A stretch of 64,000 bases of DNA. Source: Struthidea cinerea. Lineage: Eukaryota > Chordata > Aves > Passeriformes > Corcoracidae. How positions within the stretch are numbered: position 1 is the stretch's first letter; every line of letters starts with the position of its first letter. The translations under genes and the position numbers were made by a program. The notes below the pieces were generated by a model. It saw nothing but the letters and a program-made list of their open reading frames with translations. It had not been told where the DNA came from and did no database searches. Positions 12,937-25,655 of the stretch are shown in pieces. Where the stretch lies: NCBI GenBank assembly GCA_013397865.1, contig VZTI01004325.1, positions 5,680 through 69,679 on the forward strand, in the 5' to 3' direction.

Positions 12937-13866
12937 TGTCTTGGTTTAAAAGACAGGTGTCTGTGAAGGAAGGCAGGAGCCTCCCTGAAATGGAAAATGT
13001 AACCCCCTTCCCTCCAAATTATTATAATTTTTAAATTAAGGGACTTTCAGGCAAAGATATGAGGGGTAGGAATAACAGTTCTTTACTAATATATATATAT
13101 GTATAACAAGACAAAAGAACAACAATAACTGTGGCAGTAACAGCGAACAGAACCACAAACCCAGTGCCAGCCTCTCTCGGCTGTCGGGCCTTTTCCCCTT
13201 GGGTGCAGTTCCGGTCACAGCCGGCAGGGGCGCTGGCGGCTCCCGGTGAGCAGGGCAGGTGCGATGGTTCCCCCGCGGCTGCAGGGGGTGCTCCGGAGCG
13301 GGCTCGGGGAGCACGTGGCAATGGCAGCTCAGCCGAGCCGGGAAGGGACGGAACAAAGGCTTCACCAACCCCCTGGGCAGCTGATCCTGGTGCCTGGCCG
13401 GAGCCTCGGGAAGAGCAGGCTGGAGCAGCAGAGATGAGCAGATCCCGGGTGGCAGACGAGATGTATCAAACTCCGGAGTGCAGCAGGAACCGCGGGAGGT
13501 CTCGGCAGGCAGGGCGTGCGGAGCTACGATGTAGCGAAGGCTCCGCGGCTGCCGCCCGGCTCCCGACAGGGCAGGGAAAGGCGGGTCTGGGAATCCCGGG
13601 TTTTCTCCGGTAGAAGAAAGGCAGCTGGAAAAACTGCGGCAGAGGGACGGACAGCAGCCTCTCTCCCTCCGAACGAACGCCGAGAGCACTAACTGCCAGC
13701 CAGCCCAGGTGAAAGAGGGTGGCTCCCCGGACCCCTCCCACTGTGGCCAGTCCCTTTGTTTCTCCCAAGGACCCAGCAATTTGTTGCTGTGGTAACATGC
13801 ATGGGAGAAAAATTCCCCAAGCGAGAAAAGACAAAAAACAGAAGGTGAACTCCCAAAACCCCAACA
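12937..13866 (-). mobile_element. Solo LTR of an endogenous retrovirus, 930 bp
   Basis: The element starts TGTCTTGGTTT and ends CCCCAACA, giving the TGT...ACA inverted ends of retroviral LTRs, and is flanked by the exact 5-bp duplication ATTAC. No gag, pol or env remnant lies between or beside the duplications, so it is a solo LTR left by recombination between the two LTRs of a provirus. The terminal 150 bases next to the left end resemble LTRs I associate with songbird genomes. Orientation is inferred as minus, because on that strand an AGTAAA polyadenylation-like signal (about 13083-13088) lies near the 3' end after a GC-rich promoter-like body (13150-13740). The GC-rich body produces several long open frames on both strands, up to 283 codons on the minus strand. 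I consider none a gene. The exact family name cannot be assigned by eye. Confidence 0.88.
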
Positions 13867-13871
13867 ATTAC
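13867..13871 (+). repeat. Right target-site duplication of solo LTR (ATTAC)
   Basis: This is an exact copy of 12932-12936, directly after the terminal CA of the LTR. The perfect match suggests the insertion is not very old, though five bases carry little dating information. Confidence 0.85.
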
Positions 13872-14048
13872 ATGGGTAAATAATCATAGCTCAAGTAGTG
13901 AAAATTTTGAAGAAACAATGAGAAAGAAAAAATAAAAAATATGTCCATGCCCATCTTACTTACAACATTCTTTGTCCTTGTTGTTAAAGCTTCAAAGAGT
14001 GCACGTATATGTGTGGAGGTTGGTGGAGGAGAGCCAGACATAGAGAGA

Positions 14049-14099
14049 GGAAGCTTCCTACAGTAACCCAGGTGACACAACTGGGTTCCAGTAGCTTCC
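14049..14099. other. Two-part inverted repeat (potential long hairpin)
   Basis: GGAAGCT (14049-14055) pairs with AGCTTCC (14093-14099), and inside it AACCCAG (14065-14071) pairs with CTGGGTT (14081-14087) around a 9-nt loop. The arms are separated by an unequal internal loop (9 and 5 nt). It lies 180 bp beyond the LTR and outside its target duplication, so it belongs to the older host sequence. Function unknown. Confidence 0.5.
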
Positions 14100-14189
14100 T
14101 TGGGATCATTGCCACTGTCCCAATGGCAGACACGGAGCTGGATACAAGACCATAAAGATTTACTAGTTTGAGTACATGCTTTAAAACAT

Positions 14190-14211
14190 ATACTTTATGC
14201 ATATAAAGTAT
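14190..14211. other. Near-palindrome, 9-bp arms
   Basis: ATACTTTAT and ATAAAGTAT flank the self-complementary GCAT, so the full 22 bp is a perfect palindrome. AT-rich palindromes of this size are expected occasionally by chance in a window this long. Confidence 0.7.
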
Positions 14212-15939
14212 GATTAAAACAAAAAGGGTGACTTAATTTCTTTCAGCTCAAAAATTCCAGAAAGAGCTTAGTTTGACAAGTGGATTTCATCTTAAAAATA
14301 GAAACATTGTCATTGCTATCTTTCCTATCTTACGTCCTAAAAACCTCAGAGATTTTAGTGAGTATATCAATTGAGTGAAAAAAGCTGTTTGCATTATTGT
14401 CTCATTACTTAATTTGAAAAGTTCTTGCTTTCTCTAAAATTAAATTTAAGAAAACAGAGCATTAATATGATAATTAAAAAGAAATTCAATAGAGAACTAG
14501 AAAGCAAGTAGTTAGACTACTTTTTTTTTTCGTAACTCAGTGAAGCTCATTAAATGCTTCTTGGAACACATGCATAGGAAAGAAGTACAGAAGAATCTTC
14601 TTAAGATGAGCTTGTGAAAAAAACTCCTGTCTTAAGAGACATTGGTATTCTCAAATGTATTGAGTCTACTCTTAGAAAATCACATTAATTATACAAGTGA
14701 TTTTGTTTAGTCCTCTGGGCAAATACTTGAGATAGTTCTCTTTAGGTCCTAGAGCTGAGTGAAATATTGACTTTTAGATCAGTGGCTGAACTAAAAAGTG
14801 CTTTTAAATAAGTACGTATTAGTCCAAGGTTTTTAATTTGCTTCTTAATTTTTTTTTGCATCAAAATAAGATTGCTTGAAAGTGGGCTTGAAATTGCTCA
14901 TATGGAGATAATTTTATTGATTTAATAAGACTTTTTCTTCTCCTCAGTTTTTAAAATTAAATAAATTTGATCTTGTAAAAAGTTTCAGAGATGAGTTTTG
15001 AAACATTATTCATTTTGAAATATATTTCCAAATACCCCTCTTTTATTTCCTGTTCTTTCCTGGAAGGGAAGTATCCCTGGATTTCAGCACAGACATGAAA
15101 GTCTAAATCAAACTGAGGCTCCATTTTTTTGTGTGACAAACTCTTGACAAAAAGAATCAGCATTGTTGCAAGAAGAGCTGTGATCTTCTCCAGTGTGTCA
15201 GGATTTGGCGTCTCCTTGCGTTCTCTGTGACTCCTATAAATACATGAATCAGCTATAGGGCATAATATGACTTTGGTACCATAACAATGGTGCCATTTTT
15301 GTGCAGCTCTTCTCTGGCTTTGTCATTTTCTCTGATCAAATCTGACTGTACATGTTCAGTCTCTCGCAAAAGAACTGTTCTTCCTGCATCCCAGTCTCCA
15401 TGTGTAGCAACACCTGGATTCAGGTATGCTCCCAGAGTGACCCCAGCTGTCTTCATCCTCTCTGATAACCCTTTGGGATAACATTTTAGTCTATGCTGGA
15501 TGCTGAAACCTGGCCATTAACACAGCCATGGGTGGAATTTAGGTTGCTATGCTTGTTTACAACCCATTTCCATGTTGCATGAGCAGGAGGGGCTATTCTA
15601 TTACTAGTTCTGTTGCCCACGGCATTAGCTGGAAAATCCTGTCTTCTGAAAGCACACTTTTGTTATAAAAGTAAGTGCAAGGCCAGCCCTTGACACCAAC
15701 AATGGCAGTGGAGGCTTTTAGAGAGGACTCGTGCATTGTTCAGACCTCTTTTGCGAGCAATTACTGGTACCGTGAATGATTTCTCTGTGGTTATGAATGT
15801 ATAACTTCAGGAGGAAGCTGCTGTTAAAAGCTCCTTTAGGTCACGGCAGCCACTTGGGGCACACCGAACTCCCCGTTACGTAAGTGCACACAAAAGGAGA
15901 GCAGGCTCCCTGCAGCTCTCCCTCGTCCTTGTCTGCCGC

Positions 15940-16265
15940 CTGTGAAGTGTGTGAAAGGTTTGCAGCTTTGCCCGTTCCATGAAAAGAGGCTGAGCAAGCT
16001 GTCCTCTTCTGAGAGCCTGGAATTACTGGGTTTTAAATGGGAAAAATATATTAGAAGTATTAACGCTGTATTAGCTGCCTCCTCTCTACTCACTCAGAGC
16101 CTGGATGGGGCTCGCTGTATTTGTGTAATCCTTCACAGGTATTTATTGACACTAGAAAATGTTTAAATGAGATGTTTCAGTGCAGGCTGACAAGGTTTCA
16201 ATTTATGAAGAGCACAAGAAGATAGGCTGCTCGTCAGAGTTTACCCAAACCTACCACTGAGGTAT
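15940..16265. promoter_or_regulatory. Candidate conserved non-coding element
   Basis: Complex, non-repetitive sequence mixes short AT-rich cores (TTAAATGGG and TATTAACGCTGTATTAGC near 16030-16080) with GC-containing flanks from about 15840. It carries no open frame of interest. The call rests on texture alone. Confidence 0.2.
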
Positions 16266-19200
16266 AAAACCCTCTCTCTTAGGGGGATGAATAAGGCTGA
16301 GGGTGTCTGAATCTTGTTTTGCTCACTAGTGGCAGCTGAGAAAAATGGAATAATTTGGGAGAAACCTGTCTGCTACTGCATGGGAGCCCCAAATTAGTCT
16401 GTGCAGAGAACACCAGAAAAATAGGTAAAAAGTGGGGATTCATGGGGAAAATAAATGTGTCCTTCACCTCCAGTGGATGACATACTGGTCAAATACTGGG
16501 ATCAGGGTCAGTGATTTGACATTATTCTTTCAGCAGTCAGGAGTAAATAGCAGAAAAGAGAGGGTTGTTTCTGAACCATCTTCTGTCATTCCCTGCCACA
16601 TCCCCTGAACATAACTGCTCTTAGTTTTAAGGAAGAAATAGCAATTGAAAACTATAAATAAAATAACACTCAAATTTATTAAATAATATTAATATATATT
16701 AAATTGAGGAATGGCTATTAATCTTAAAAAGGAACATAAGATGAGAAAGTGGTTGCTGTTTCATTTTGACTTGAATTAAGTCCCTCTTAAATTTCCTGCT
16801 GCAGTTTATTTTTTCTCTCTAGTCCAGACAAAAAGAGGGTGATTTTGCTGTTTTAGAACCTTACTCCTCACTGGTTTGAATTAAATTCCTCATTACAAGA
16901 CTGTATTAGCTTTAATAAGGTTTCGAGTTACTTGCCCAGTTGGTGGTCTTACACATCAGTATTGTTTCCTGTTGCTTGTGTGCACTGATCCTCTCTGTTG
17001 TATTTCTAATAATCTTTTCTTTGAGATTTTACCTTTCTCTCTTGTGCAGTACAGTTTCTGTTCCTTTTTTATTTTTGGAATAAAAGCCAAGTTTATTTAA
17101 GATTGAATTTTTCCTGCTGGGGTATCAGAACAGTGGAGAGTAATTCAGATGTTATGCTGTGAATGCTTTGCTTTATCCCTACTCAAAATTCCTTTTAGAA
17201 TCAAACTTCTTGTCATAGACACCTTGTTCACAATTACCTTGTGTTTAGCCAAGACACCTACATCTTATATTGCTAACCTCTTTCTTTAATGAAAAATCTA
17301 CGTGGATAGAACATCCTTTAAATGGATATTTAGAAAATGTCTAGTACTGTTGTCAGGTCTGCCACGCTGGAGCAGAGATTTCATTGTCTACCTAAGATTG
17401 TCTGTTAGCACATTTTGCATAAAATATGTGTCTTTGTTCGTTTCCTATTTTGAACATTTGCAATTCTGTCAAGTTCCATGTCACAGTCAGTCAGACTTTC
17501 CTGACTTTCAGTACTAACAATTCCTGTAGTCACGTACAATTCACACAAACTGCTCATTACTGAGAGCATAATTAGCCTTCTCTATTGTGTGGGACACTGT
17601 GTGACACACAGAAGATTAACAAACAGTGAATGATGAATAGTTGGAACAAAACTCAAAAGAAGAATGGGAGGAGAAATGAGTGTTCCTTGGCTCTGACCTG
17701 TGCTGAGTACCTGTCTTCTAGGACAGTCAGAAGAGAAATAATTTTGTGAGTGTGGATTAATTATTTCAGGAGGTGGGACTGTTTCAACTTTACACAGAAA
17801 GCTTAAAATTTAAGTCACACGTCCATCAGTCATATTTTGCTATAACCTTATGGATTTCAGCAAAGCTATTTCAGGTTTATTCTACTGTAAATGATACCAG
17901 TGTCATGTTCTTAGCTTGAAATACAGAATTTTTATGAGCTTCACAAATTAGTCTTTCTGGTCTAGGATAGAACTGTGATGTAAGTTGCAAATACAAATGT
18001 CTGACAAATCAAAATCTCAAAAAGGAATGAGTTCGCCGGCAGAGTTTTTGTCTTTTGTTCTCCCAAAGGGGTGATTAATGTAACATGCAAAACGGTTCCA
18101 ATTACACTTGGAAAAAAGAAAAATGCCAGCTTTTCACAGAAGCTTCCTCCTGAGGACTCAGACCAGTTCCAGGATTTTTTAAGGTTTAGGAATATTTCAT
18201 TTGTATCTGGTGGCTCAATAAATTCACAGCAAAACCACCTGTGAGCAAGCATAAACCTTCAATCTAAAAAACTCTCAAAGGCACGTAAAAATACAGGCTT
18301 GTGTCAGCTTGGATACCCCCTGACCTGTACCTGCCTTGTGCATGCTGCTTTTCATCTCCATCTGGCTGAACACCTGTGGGGCAAGGTGGAGCAGCATCCT
18401 GAACCCCGTGTCCGAGAATGCTGGGAAGGTGGTTGTCATTCCCCGTCTGTGGTAAAGAATGACTGGGTTTTGTTTTGAAATCTGAAGGAGGAATATCCTT
18501 GTGCAATCTCCCAGTGAGATGGCTTAGGCTTGTGGCTTTGCCCGCGTCCAGAGCAAACCAACTGACAGTTTGCCATTCTTGTTGGCTTCTGTTTTGAGGT
18601 GGTGGTTTTGTTCAAATCAACATCTTCTGAACAGGATAGGCATTTCACATAAACTTCATAAAGCCAAGGAATCTGTTCAAACTAAATTCCTATGAACTAA
18701 ATCCAATGTTTTACACATAAGCACCAGAAATATGCTCTGTGATGTCATCAGTGAAATGTCAGCTGGCAGATGTATTTTCCTCCCCCCCTCAGATACTGAA
18801 ACAGATCATACATACAGACCATGGTGTGAGGACCACTGGCAACCTTAAAACTCATTTAATTGCAATGTGCCTAAGTGGTCTGCCTATAATTCACTTCCTT
18901 TTATAGTACAGAGAAATGGTAAAAATCAGCCTTGCGTGGCTTACACCAGAAAGCTGTATGGTATCGATGAAATCTTTCCTGTGTGAGCTTATTCAATAAA
19001 AATATTAAATAGCACTATTAGGTAAGGCTAATATGTTGCACTGGCTATACTTCAATATTTATTTTTGACAACAGATGAAGAAAACTAACACAAAATAAAC
19101 TTGATCTTTTAAAAACACAACACCCAGACAGGTTTTCAGAAAAAAGAAATATTTAAAAAAATCTGTTTCTTTGGACTCAGTTTTACATGGCGCTGTGTTG

Positions 19201-19639
19201 TGTTCTGTACAGAAGAGATTGTTACTCTGTGACCCAAACCCAATACCTATCCTGCTTTTAGGGTGAAATATTTTCATATTTAGCATCTTTTTCTCCACCT
19301 GTAATTATATCACAGTAAATATTTATGAATGCATTTCAAAGTGTGTGTATACATAGGAAAACACACATACAGAGATGAACATATAAAGCAGGGTTTTAAG
19401 CTTTAGTCTTTGCACCATATTGTCATAGTCAAAACAGGAAAACGCCTTAGAAAAAATCCCTACTAAATTCTCTGGTCAGTTTGTAATGCTGTACTTTACT
19501 TTAAATATTTTCCTCTGACATAGAAGACTTCCAGAAATAATAGATAGCCCTAGTTTTCAAAAGACTGACTTATGTAGTGTTCACACACAACTGTCTGCAA
19601 GCAAATTGGATGGAGAGTGAGGGGAAAATACAATAAACC

Positions 19640-19870
19640 ACAGCAGCTCGTTCCGAGCGAAGTTCCGAGCAACACCTCCCTTCAGCACAAGTTATTGAGA
19701 ATGTGCAGCATTAGCCAGCCACTCAAAATGGGTCCACAGGGGGTGGCCATGACATCATAGAGACACATGAGGAATAATGTTATGTGATTCCCAATTTTGC
19801 AAGAGGTTCTGTCAACAGGCTGAAAAAAAAAAATCCCCATAGCTCTGGGCTGCATTATAATTGGAGTGGT
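19640..19870. promoter_or_regulatory. Candidate conserved non-coding element
   Basis: A short direct repeat, GTTCCGAGCGAAGTTCCGAGC, lies near 19651-19671. About 100 bp further on is TGACATCATAG, which resembles a CRE/AP-1 site, within unique sequence (about 19750-19760). The rare CpG-bearing GTTCCGAGC duplication is unusual in this AT-rich setting. Confidence 0.22.
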
Positions 19871-22800
19871 TTTTTTATTTGTTTGATTGGGATTTTTTAA
19901 GCAACCAGTTAAATTATATTACTTCTGTCCCTTTTCTTTCCCACTTTCTTTCATATGGGCTTATACTACAAAGTGCAGGAGTCATGGGAGTTGTAGGCTT
20001 CCGCTATGAGCCTTGAGTTCCACCCATGGTCATGTACCTTCTGATCTGTGGCTACAAAGGTTGAATCTCCTAGAGTTTTGATGCTTTGCTTCTTAGTAAT
20101 ATTTTTATGCTCAATTTTTTCTTCACAGTCTAAACTCTTTCAGGTGAAAGCATTTTTTTCCTTATTGTCCACTACTTAAAATGAGCTTTTGATACTAATT
20201 GTTATTGCTTGGTGCTACTCTAGTGTTACAACCTAACGATAACAATAATAGAGCTACTTTGAAAGTGGAAGGTTGCTCTTTTTTATAGCAAGGCACAAAG
20301 GACAAAGGTTTTAATGAAAAATTTTATTGTCTTACTTGTCTTCCTATTTGAACACTGGACATTTAGCCAGCTACTCAGAAGGAAGTTGGACATATCTTGT
20401 TTATAGTAAAGGATACTTTTTTCTGTTCTAAATTGATGCCCCTGTTGTATAGAAATACTGTTCAATATTCCAGGAAATCTAATTAAATAATACCTTTCAA
20501 TGAAACAAAAAGAAAAGCAAACCCTTCATCTTCTACAATGAAGATTGTGTGGCTGATAGAGGTGCTTTGTTCGTAGATAACAGTGCTGAGGACAGAGAGG
20601 TACTTGTTGCTTCCTTGGGTTCTCAAGGGACTATGGTGATAAAAATAATAACAAATCAAAATACAGCTTATATTAAAAAGCACAGCAGAAATGAGCAGTC
20701 TCACAAAAGGTGCATATCAGATTGGTGTACCTTAGCTACAGAGCTAACTCTGACAGGATATGGAGGAGGAAGATCAAAATGAAAGGAAGGTGAGTTTTTC
20801 ATGAGGAGGTGTCACAGTGAACACATCTGAAATCAAAATAACCAGCAGATAAAGTTCATTTCTCCCAGATGGCCATAATTCAGAACAATATATGAATGAA
20901 AAGTAAGACCAAAATGCTACAGAAAAGCAATATAACTCTTGGGAATAATTACTTAGTGGTAGTAACACAGGGTTGTATTATTAAAGATTCTTCATTTTCA
21001 AAGGTTTAGGCTGAGAGATGAACCTTTGTTTTCATGACATTCACCCCTCTTTTGAATTCCTGTGGGAGCCCATGTTGGCAGTTTAATTGAGTCAGACACT
21101 GCTAAACATTATATTCATCAAGCATTTAATGCAGAACATTCATTTTCCTTATAAGTGATATTTGTGAAATAATTCTTTAAAATTAAAATGTATGGTAAGG
21201 AGTTTACATCATTGCGATTTAACAGAAAACAAAATCATCTTGCAATGCATCTATGCCAAAATCTAAGAGGTCTTCCGTGCTACACTCATATCTGTGCAGA
21301 GAGTCCATACCTGCCCCAGCTGAAAACATCTGCGGTGTCCAGGCCCTCTGGTGCTCTCCTGATGGCCTGTTCTTGGGGCTGCTGTTCTTGGGGAGGCCTT
21401 GCTTTGGTGGGAGGAGGGTCTCTTTGAGAAGTTGTGTGTGTATATGAAAAAATTTAATATCGCACATATGCTTGCACATGATACGGTTTCTGGAATCTGC
21501 TCTGAGCAAGGCTGGGACTAGCAAATGGCCCCGCTGTGGGATTAGAGGGTGCGTGCTCAGGGCGGTGAGATTAAACACTGGGTGGAGGGCTGGCACCTCT
21601 GTTACTGTGAATAAATTCCCTGTTACATGAATACATGCCCTGCTGAGCCCAGCTCTGCCTCTCTGCAGAAGTGGAAAACTTCATAGGAAAATCTGAGTGC
21701 AGCGTTGACATTATCAATGGCTTTGTGCAAGACATTGTTCAGCTTTCTCTGCTAGAAGCCACCTTTACCTGATTGCATATTGGATGTACTTCTAGTAACA
21801 TCGGTCTTTATTTTACGGGGAGAAGTTGTAATAAATCTGCTACACCTTAGACCCCAATTAAGGAGGTATCTAAAATTTGCAGCAATATGTGTAAGTACGA
21901 AATCTAAATTAAGAGAGATTAATTCCATCCACTACTTCCACTAACAGGTTTAAGGGCTTGACTTTGCATAGTAACAAGATTATAGAAATGCCTGAAGGAC
22001 AAATCTTGTATAAAACCAAATGTCCCCAAGTGATTTCAAGTAGAAAAAAAATGTGCCTTTCATCTTATTATTAATTGTATAATTAATGCATCCTGTGTAC
22101 TGATAATAATAATGCCATGTAATTAATTTTTAAGAATTAAAACCTTGCCTTTATCTGGTCTCATGGTCCACTTTCATGTTTATAGCTGAGAATATAAATC
22201 CTCTTATCTAATTATAACATGACTGGTTTCATTGTTCAAAAAGAACTGCTCTTTATTATTTATTATTTTATTATGTTATATTTTACATGATTATATTAAT
22301 TCTATGCTTTTCTGTGTTCTTTAAAGACACTAAAGACACAAAATTTTAAGACTTCTAAAGCTCATCAGTGCAGTTTTGTGCTGGTTTGGATAAGGTGCGA
22401 TATTTCATTTGTTTTCTGTGTCTGTTTTTGTCTTCCATGATTACCCATTCTGTTTACAAAAAGGCTCAATTAGCATTTGAATAGTAAGCCAGAGAGCAGA
22501 CAGGTTGAGAATTCTTATAGAACTAATTTGGCAGGCCTCTCGTCCCCCCCACCTCTCTCTCCTAGCTTTTTCTTTCTCTCTAATCAAGCTGCAGTTATTA
22601 AAGCTAGAATAAAAGAACTGATTTTTCCATTACATTGATGCATGCTGAACAGTGCCTTGCTTTGCTTTTTCTTCCAGCTATGCTAATTGGACTCAAAGGA
22701 AATATTTAGTTTATAACAGCAAATGAAGAATTCATTAAATTCTAGCAAAGAAAAAAGTTAAGCAATGGAACTGGACATTATTTTTTTGAACACATCTCCC

Positions 22801-24405
22801 TTTCGAGGTACTTAGCTTAATACTTACTTTTCAATAGCAAAAATATTATTTAATTTTTGAACCTAATTACTTTGGAAAAAGGAGAGTCAGAATCTAGGAA
22901 AGGAGGGAGAGATTTCTTTACATTAACAGATATCTTGCAAAATCAAAAATCTCAGTGGACGTTTGACTTCAAGGCAGTTACACAGGAGCTCCTAAGGAAA
23001 AAAAAAATGTACTGCTATGTCTCCAGCTTCTGTCTTACTGCCTCTGGGGTAAATCGGGAGTGACTGCATAGAAATCAAAAGGCTTCCATTGACAAGAAAA
23101 GTCTGCAAAGCCTGGCATCGCACAAGAACAATGTTTTACACTAGACTGCCAGAATTTTTGCCTCTGGTCATAGCTGAATGTCTCATAAGAATTGTCTTGC
23201 TCACATTCCAGACTCAGATACAGTAAATCGGGGAAGGTGATGCAGTACCTTGTGATTCTATTGTTGATTTTGTGATTTGAAAATGGAAATAGAGATTCCT
23301 TATGTGAACTATTATTAAACTCAAGAGTCTTACGCTAGCCAAACCAAAAGCCCTCTCAATTATGAAGAAGCACTGTCCAAAGCAAGCACTCTTAAGTCAT
23401 GGTTTTAAGCAAAGTCTTGATTTTGTGCTAGTCTAGTGAAAGCTAGAAGAACTGGAGTCCCTGAGGTTGGAAATACTGGTCATCTGCATATAAGATGATC
23501 CTTAGAACCTGATCCAATAGATGCCTGGGTACCTGAGTAGACTCGCTTAGGCTGGGACTATTTGTAAGTCAATGTTAAGCACAAATTTAGGTTATTTGCT
23601 GAACCGAGGTTTTAAAATTGTCATGACTTCTAGGAATTGGCAGAAAGAGATTTGCGTCTGGATTTTTTTCTTCCAAATATAGACAAGATAATTTCTAGGC
23701 AAATGGAAAGCTAAAAGTCTATATTATCTTACAGTAGCTGTATGTTGCTGTGCCGTCACTGCTTCATTAGACTCAGACCTAAATTATAGGGGTGTCAGAG
23801 TACTCAGGATCATCTTCAAGATCTGAAATCTCTGGTTGTTTCTGTGACTACAGAATTTAGCAGAGCATCCTCAGTTATCTGGTGATTCATCAGTGCCTTA
23901 CAGGCTACACATTTTGAAGCACTTTTACAGACAGTGTATTACCTGAATCATGCCTGGATAAACTCCAGTTAACCTGTAATTCTCCCAAGAACTCCTCCCA
24001 AAGCTATTTTCATTCTGTGAAAACCTTAGTTTTGCTGACAGAACTTTCCAGTCCTGGCTGCCATCATTGCCAGGCTGTTGGCATACAGGCAGGCAGTTTG
24101 TTGCTGGTAGAGGCAGATTTCCTTAAGCAGTGGAAAGCCTGAGTTGTACCAATTTTTTAGCAAATTTGTGCCTTTGTGCCTACACAGGAGTGTAGACTAG
24201 ACCTCAAATCTGCCTGTTCATGCTGAAAATGAAAGGTCAAATTTCACATCAGGCTGATTTGTGTGCAGAGGTGCCTCCCTCCCACATAGGGATTACTGTC
24301 TTTGTTCTAAGGAATATCAAGATTAATTCTTTGAGTAATGAATTCTAAAACTAAATAAGCTGTACATTGCTTTGGAACCTCTAGTATGGTGCAGAATCAT
24401 TTATC

Positions 24406-24421
24406 TTTTTTTTTTTTTTTT
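24406..24421. repeat. T16 homopolymer
   Basis: Sixteen consecutive T at 24406-24421 are followed by GACAG. No adjoining retrotransposon body or target duplication is evident, so I treat it as a simple homopolymer rather than the tail of a minus-strand insertion. Confidence 0.9.
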
Positions 24422-25655
24422 GACAGTGGATATTCCTTCCCTTCAAGCATTTCATTTATATGATCACAGTGTGTTCAGGCCCCAGCCTAGTTCTGGTCAC
24501 ATTCAGGAACAGGTGCTGCAGGTACTTAGCACTCAGAAAATTACATTTGCTTCTTTTTGGCAGTTAAATTGTAGGTACTCAAATCACGGTCACTGTCTCA
24601 GAAAAAGATTTAGTCTCTCATGTAGACACAGCTCTGATGAGTACAATTTGTCTTGTAACCTGTGAATGCCTCAGAGAGGTTGAAGGTAAGCTGGTAACCC
24701 CTTGCTTAGTCAGGAAAGTTTTTCTAAGTGTTGAGATCTGAGACAGGCAGGTTTTAAAGTGGCTCGTGGAAGGTCTGTTTGATGGTTTGTGGTGTGGTTC
24801 AGAATCAAAGATCTCTGCAGTCTGGAGAAGCCTGGTCGTTAGCGTGGCTGTATCAGCATTTGGCAGCCGGAATCAATTAGGTCTGAGCATTCTCACATTG
24901 CTGCTGTAAGAAGGGTAGGCCAAGGGGAGAAAGGTCCCTACACTTGTGATGTACCTGTATGTGAGGACACTGCCACTCCCCCGACAGTCAGGCTCTCGTA
25001 TTGTCAGTGCAGTCATCAGGAGAGCATCTACTGCAGCAGAATTATTACTGTACAGTGATTAAATTATTGCAGTTGTGTTTGTAAATTCTGTAACAACCAA
25101 TGCCTTGCTGGGGCTGGCACACGCACCATGATACTGTAATAACAATAAAAGTTGGAAGCAGTTTGTAGAGAGCTGGCCTAAGCCACTGATATTAAAAAAG
25201 CTCAGAGCTGAGGAATTTTTGACCCTCCATATTTGTTAGACTTGTTTCTAACCTTTGCTTTGAACTTAGCTGCTTGTGAACTTCATTTCAGCAAACTCTG
25301 CTGTTTCAGGCCCTCAGTGGCAGTCTTACATTGGTTTCAGAAGTGTGAGTGTGCAGTGTCACAGCCCATGTGGCATTTCACTGGGCTCAGGCTCATTTTA
25401 CAGTCTGGAATTGCTGTAAACTGCAGCACGCTGGTGCAATTTCTATGTTTCACTACCTAGAAAATAGCACCTTTTCTGTTTTTCATGGGATGGGCTGTCC
25501 CTTGTAAGGGACGCATAATTTCGTCCTTTCCAACTCGAGCATTGCTACACTTTAATAGCAAACCAGAAAACAGATCAAAGCTGTAATCGCTGTCTAAATG
25601 AAGGAGCAGGCAGATCCCAGCAATGATAAGGCGGATCAGACTGGGAACATGCAAA

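Larger units (their letters stand above)
14212..25655. other. Non-coding AT-rich sequence, no gene recognised
   Basis: No defensible exon or mobile element was recognised. The stretch contains a T tract at 14521-14530, a T16 tract at 24406-24421, and two candidate regulatory blocks listed separately (15940-16265 and 19640-19870). A trace at about 25500-25545 faintly recalls the 3' terminal motif of CR1 (CCTTTCCAACTC) but is too short to call. Confidence 0.55.

Noticed and set aside
13131..13613. 160-codon plus-strand open frame
   Set aside because: Lies wholly within the GC-rich body of the solo LTR, in the orientation opposite to the inferred LTR transcription.
22380..22440. GTGCTGGTTTGGATAAGG, resembling the start of some songbird LTRs
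   Set aside because: No matching far end, no target duplication and no LTR-like body follow.
25500..25545. Possible CR1 3' terminal motif (CCTTTCCAACTC)
   Set aside because: Only about 40 bases resemble the CR1 end and no CR1 body precedes them. Not separable from chance.
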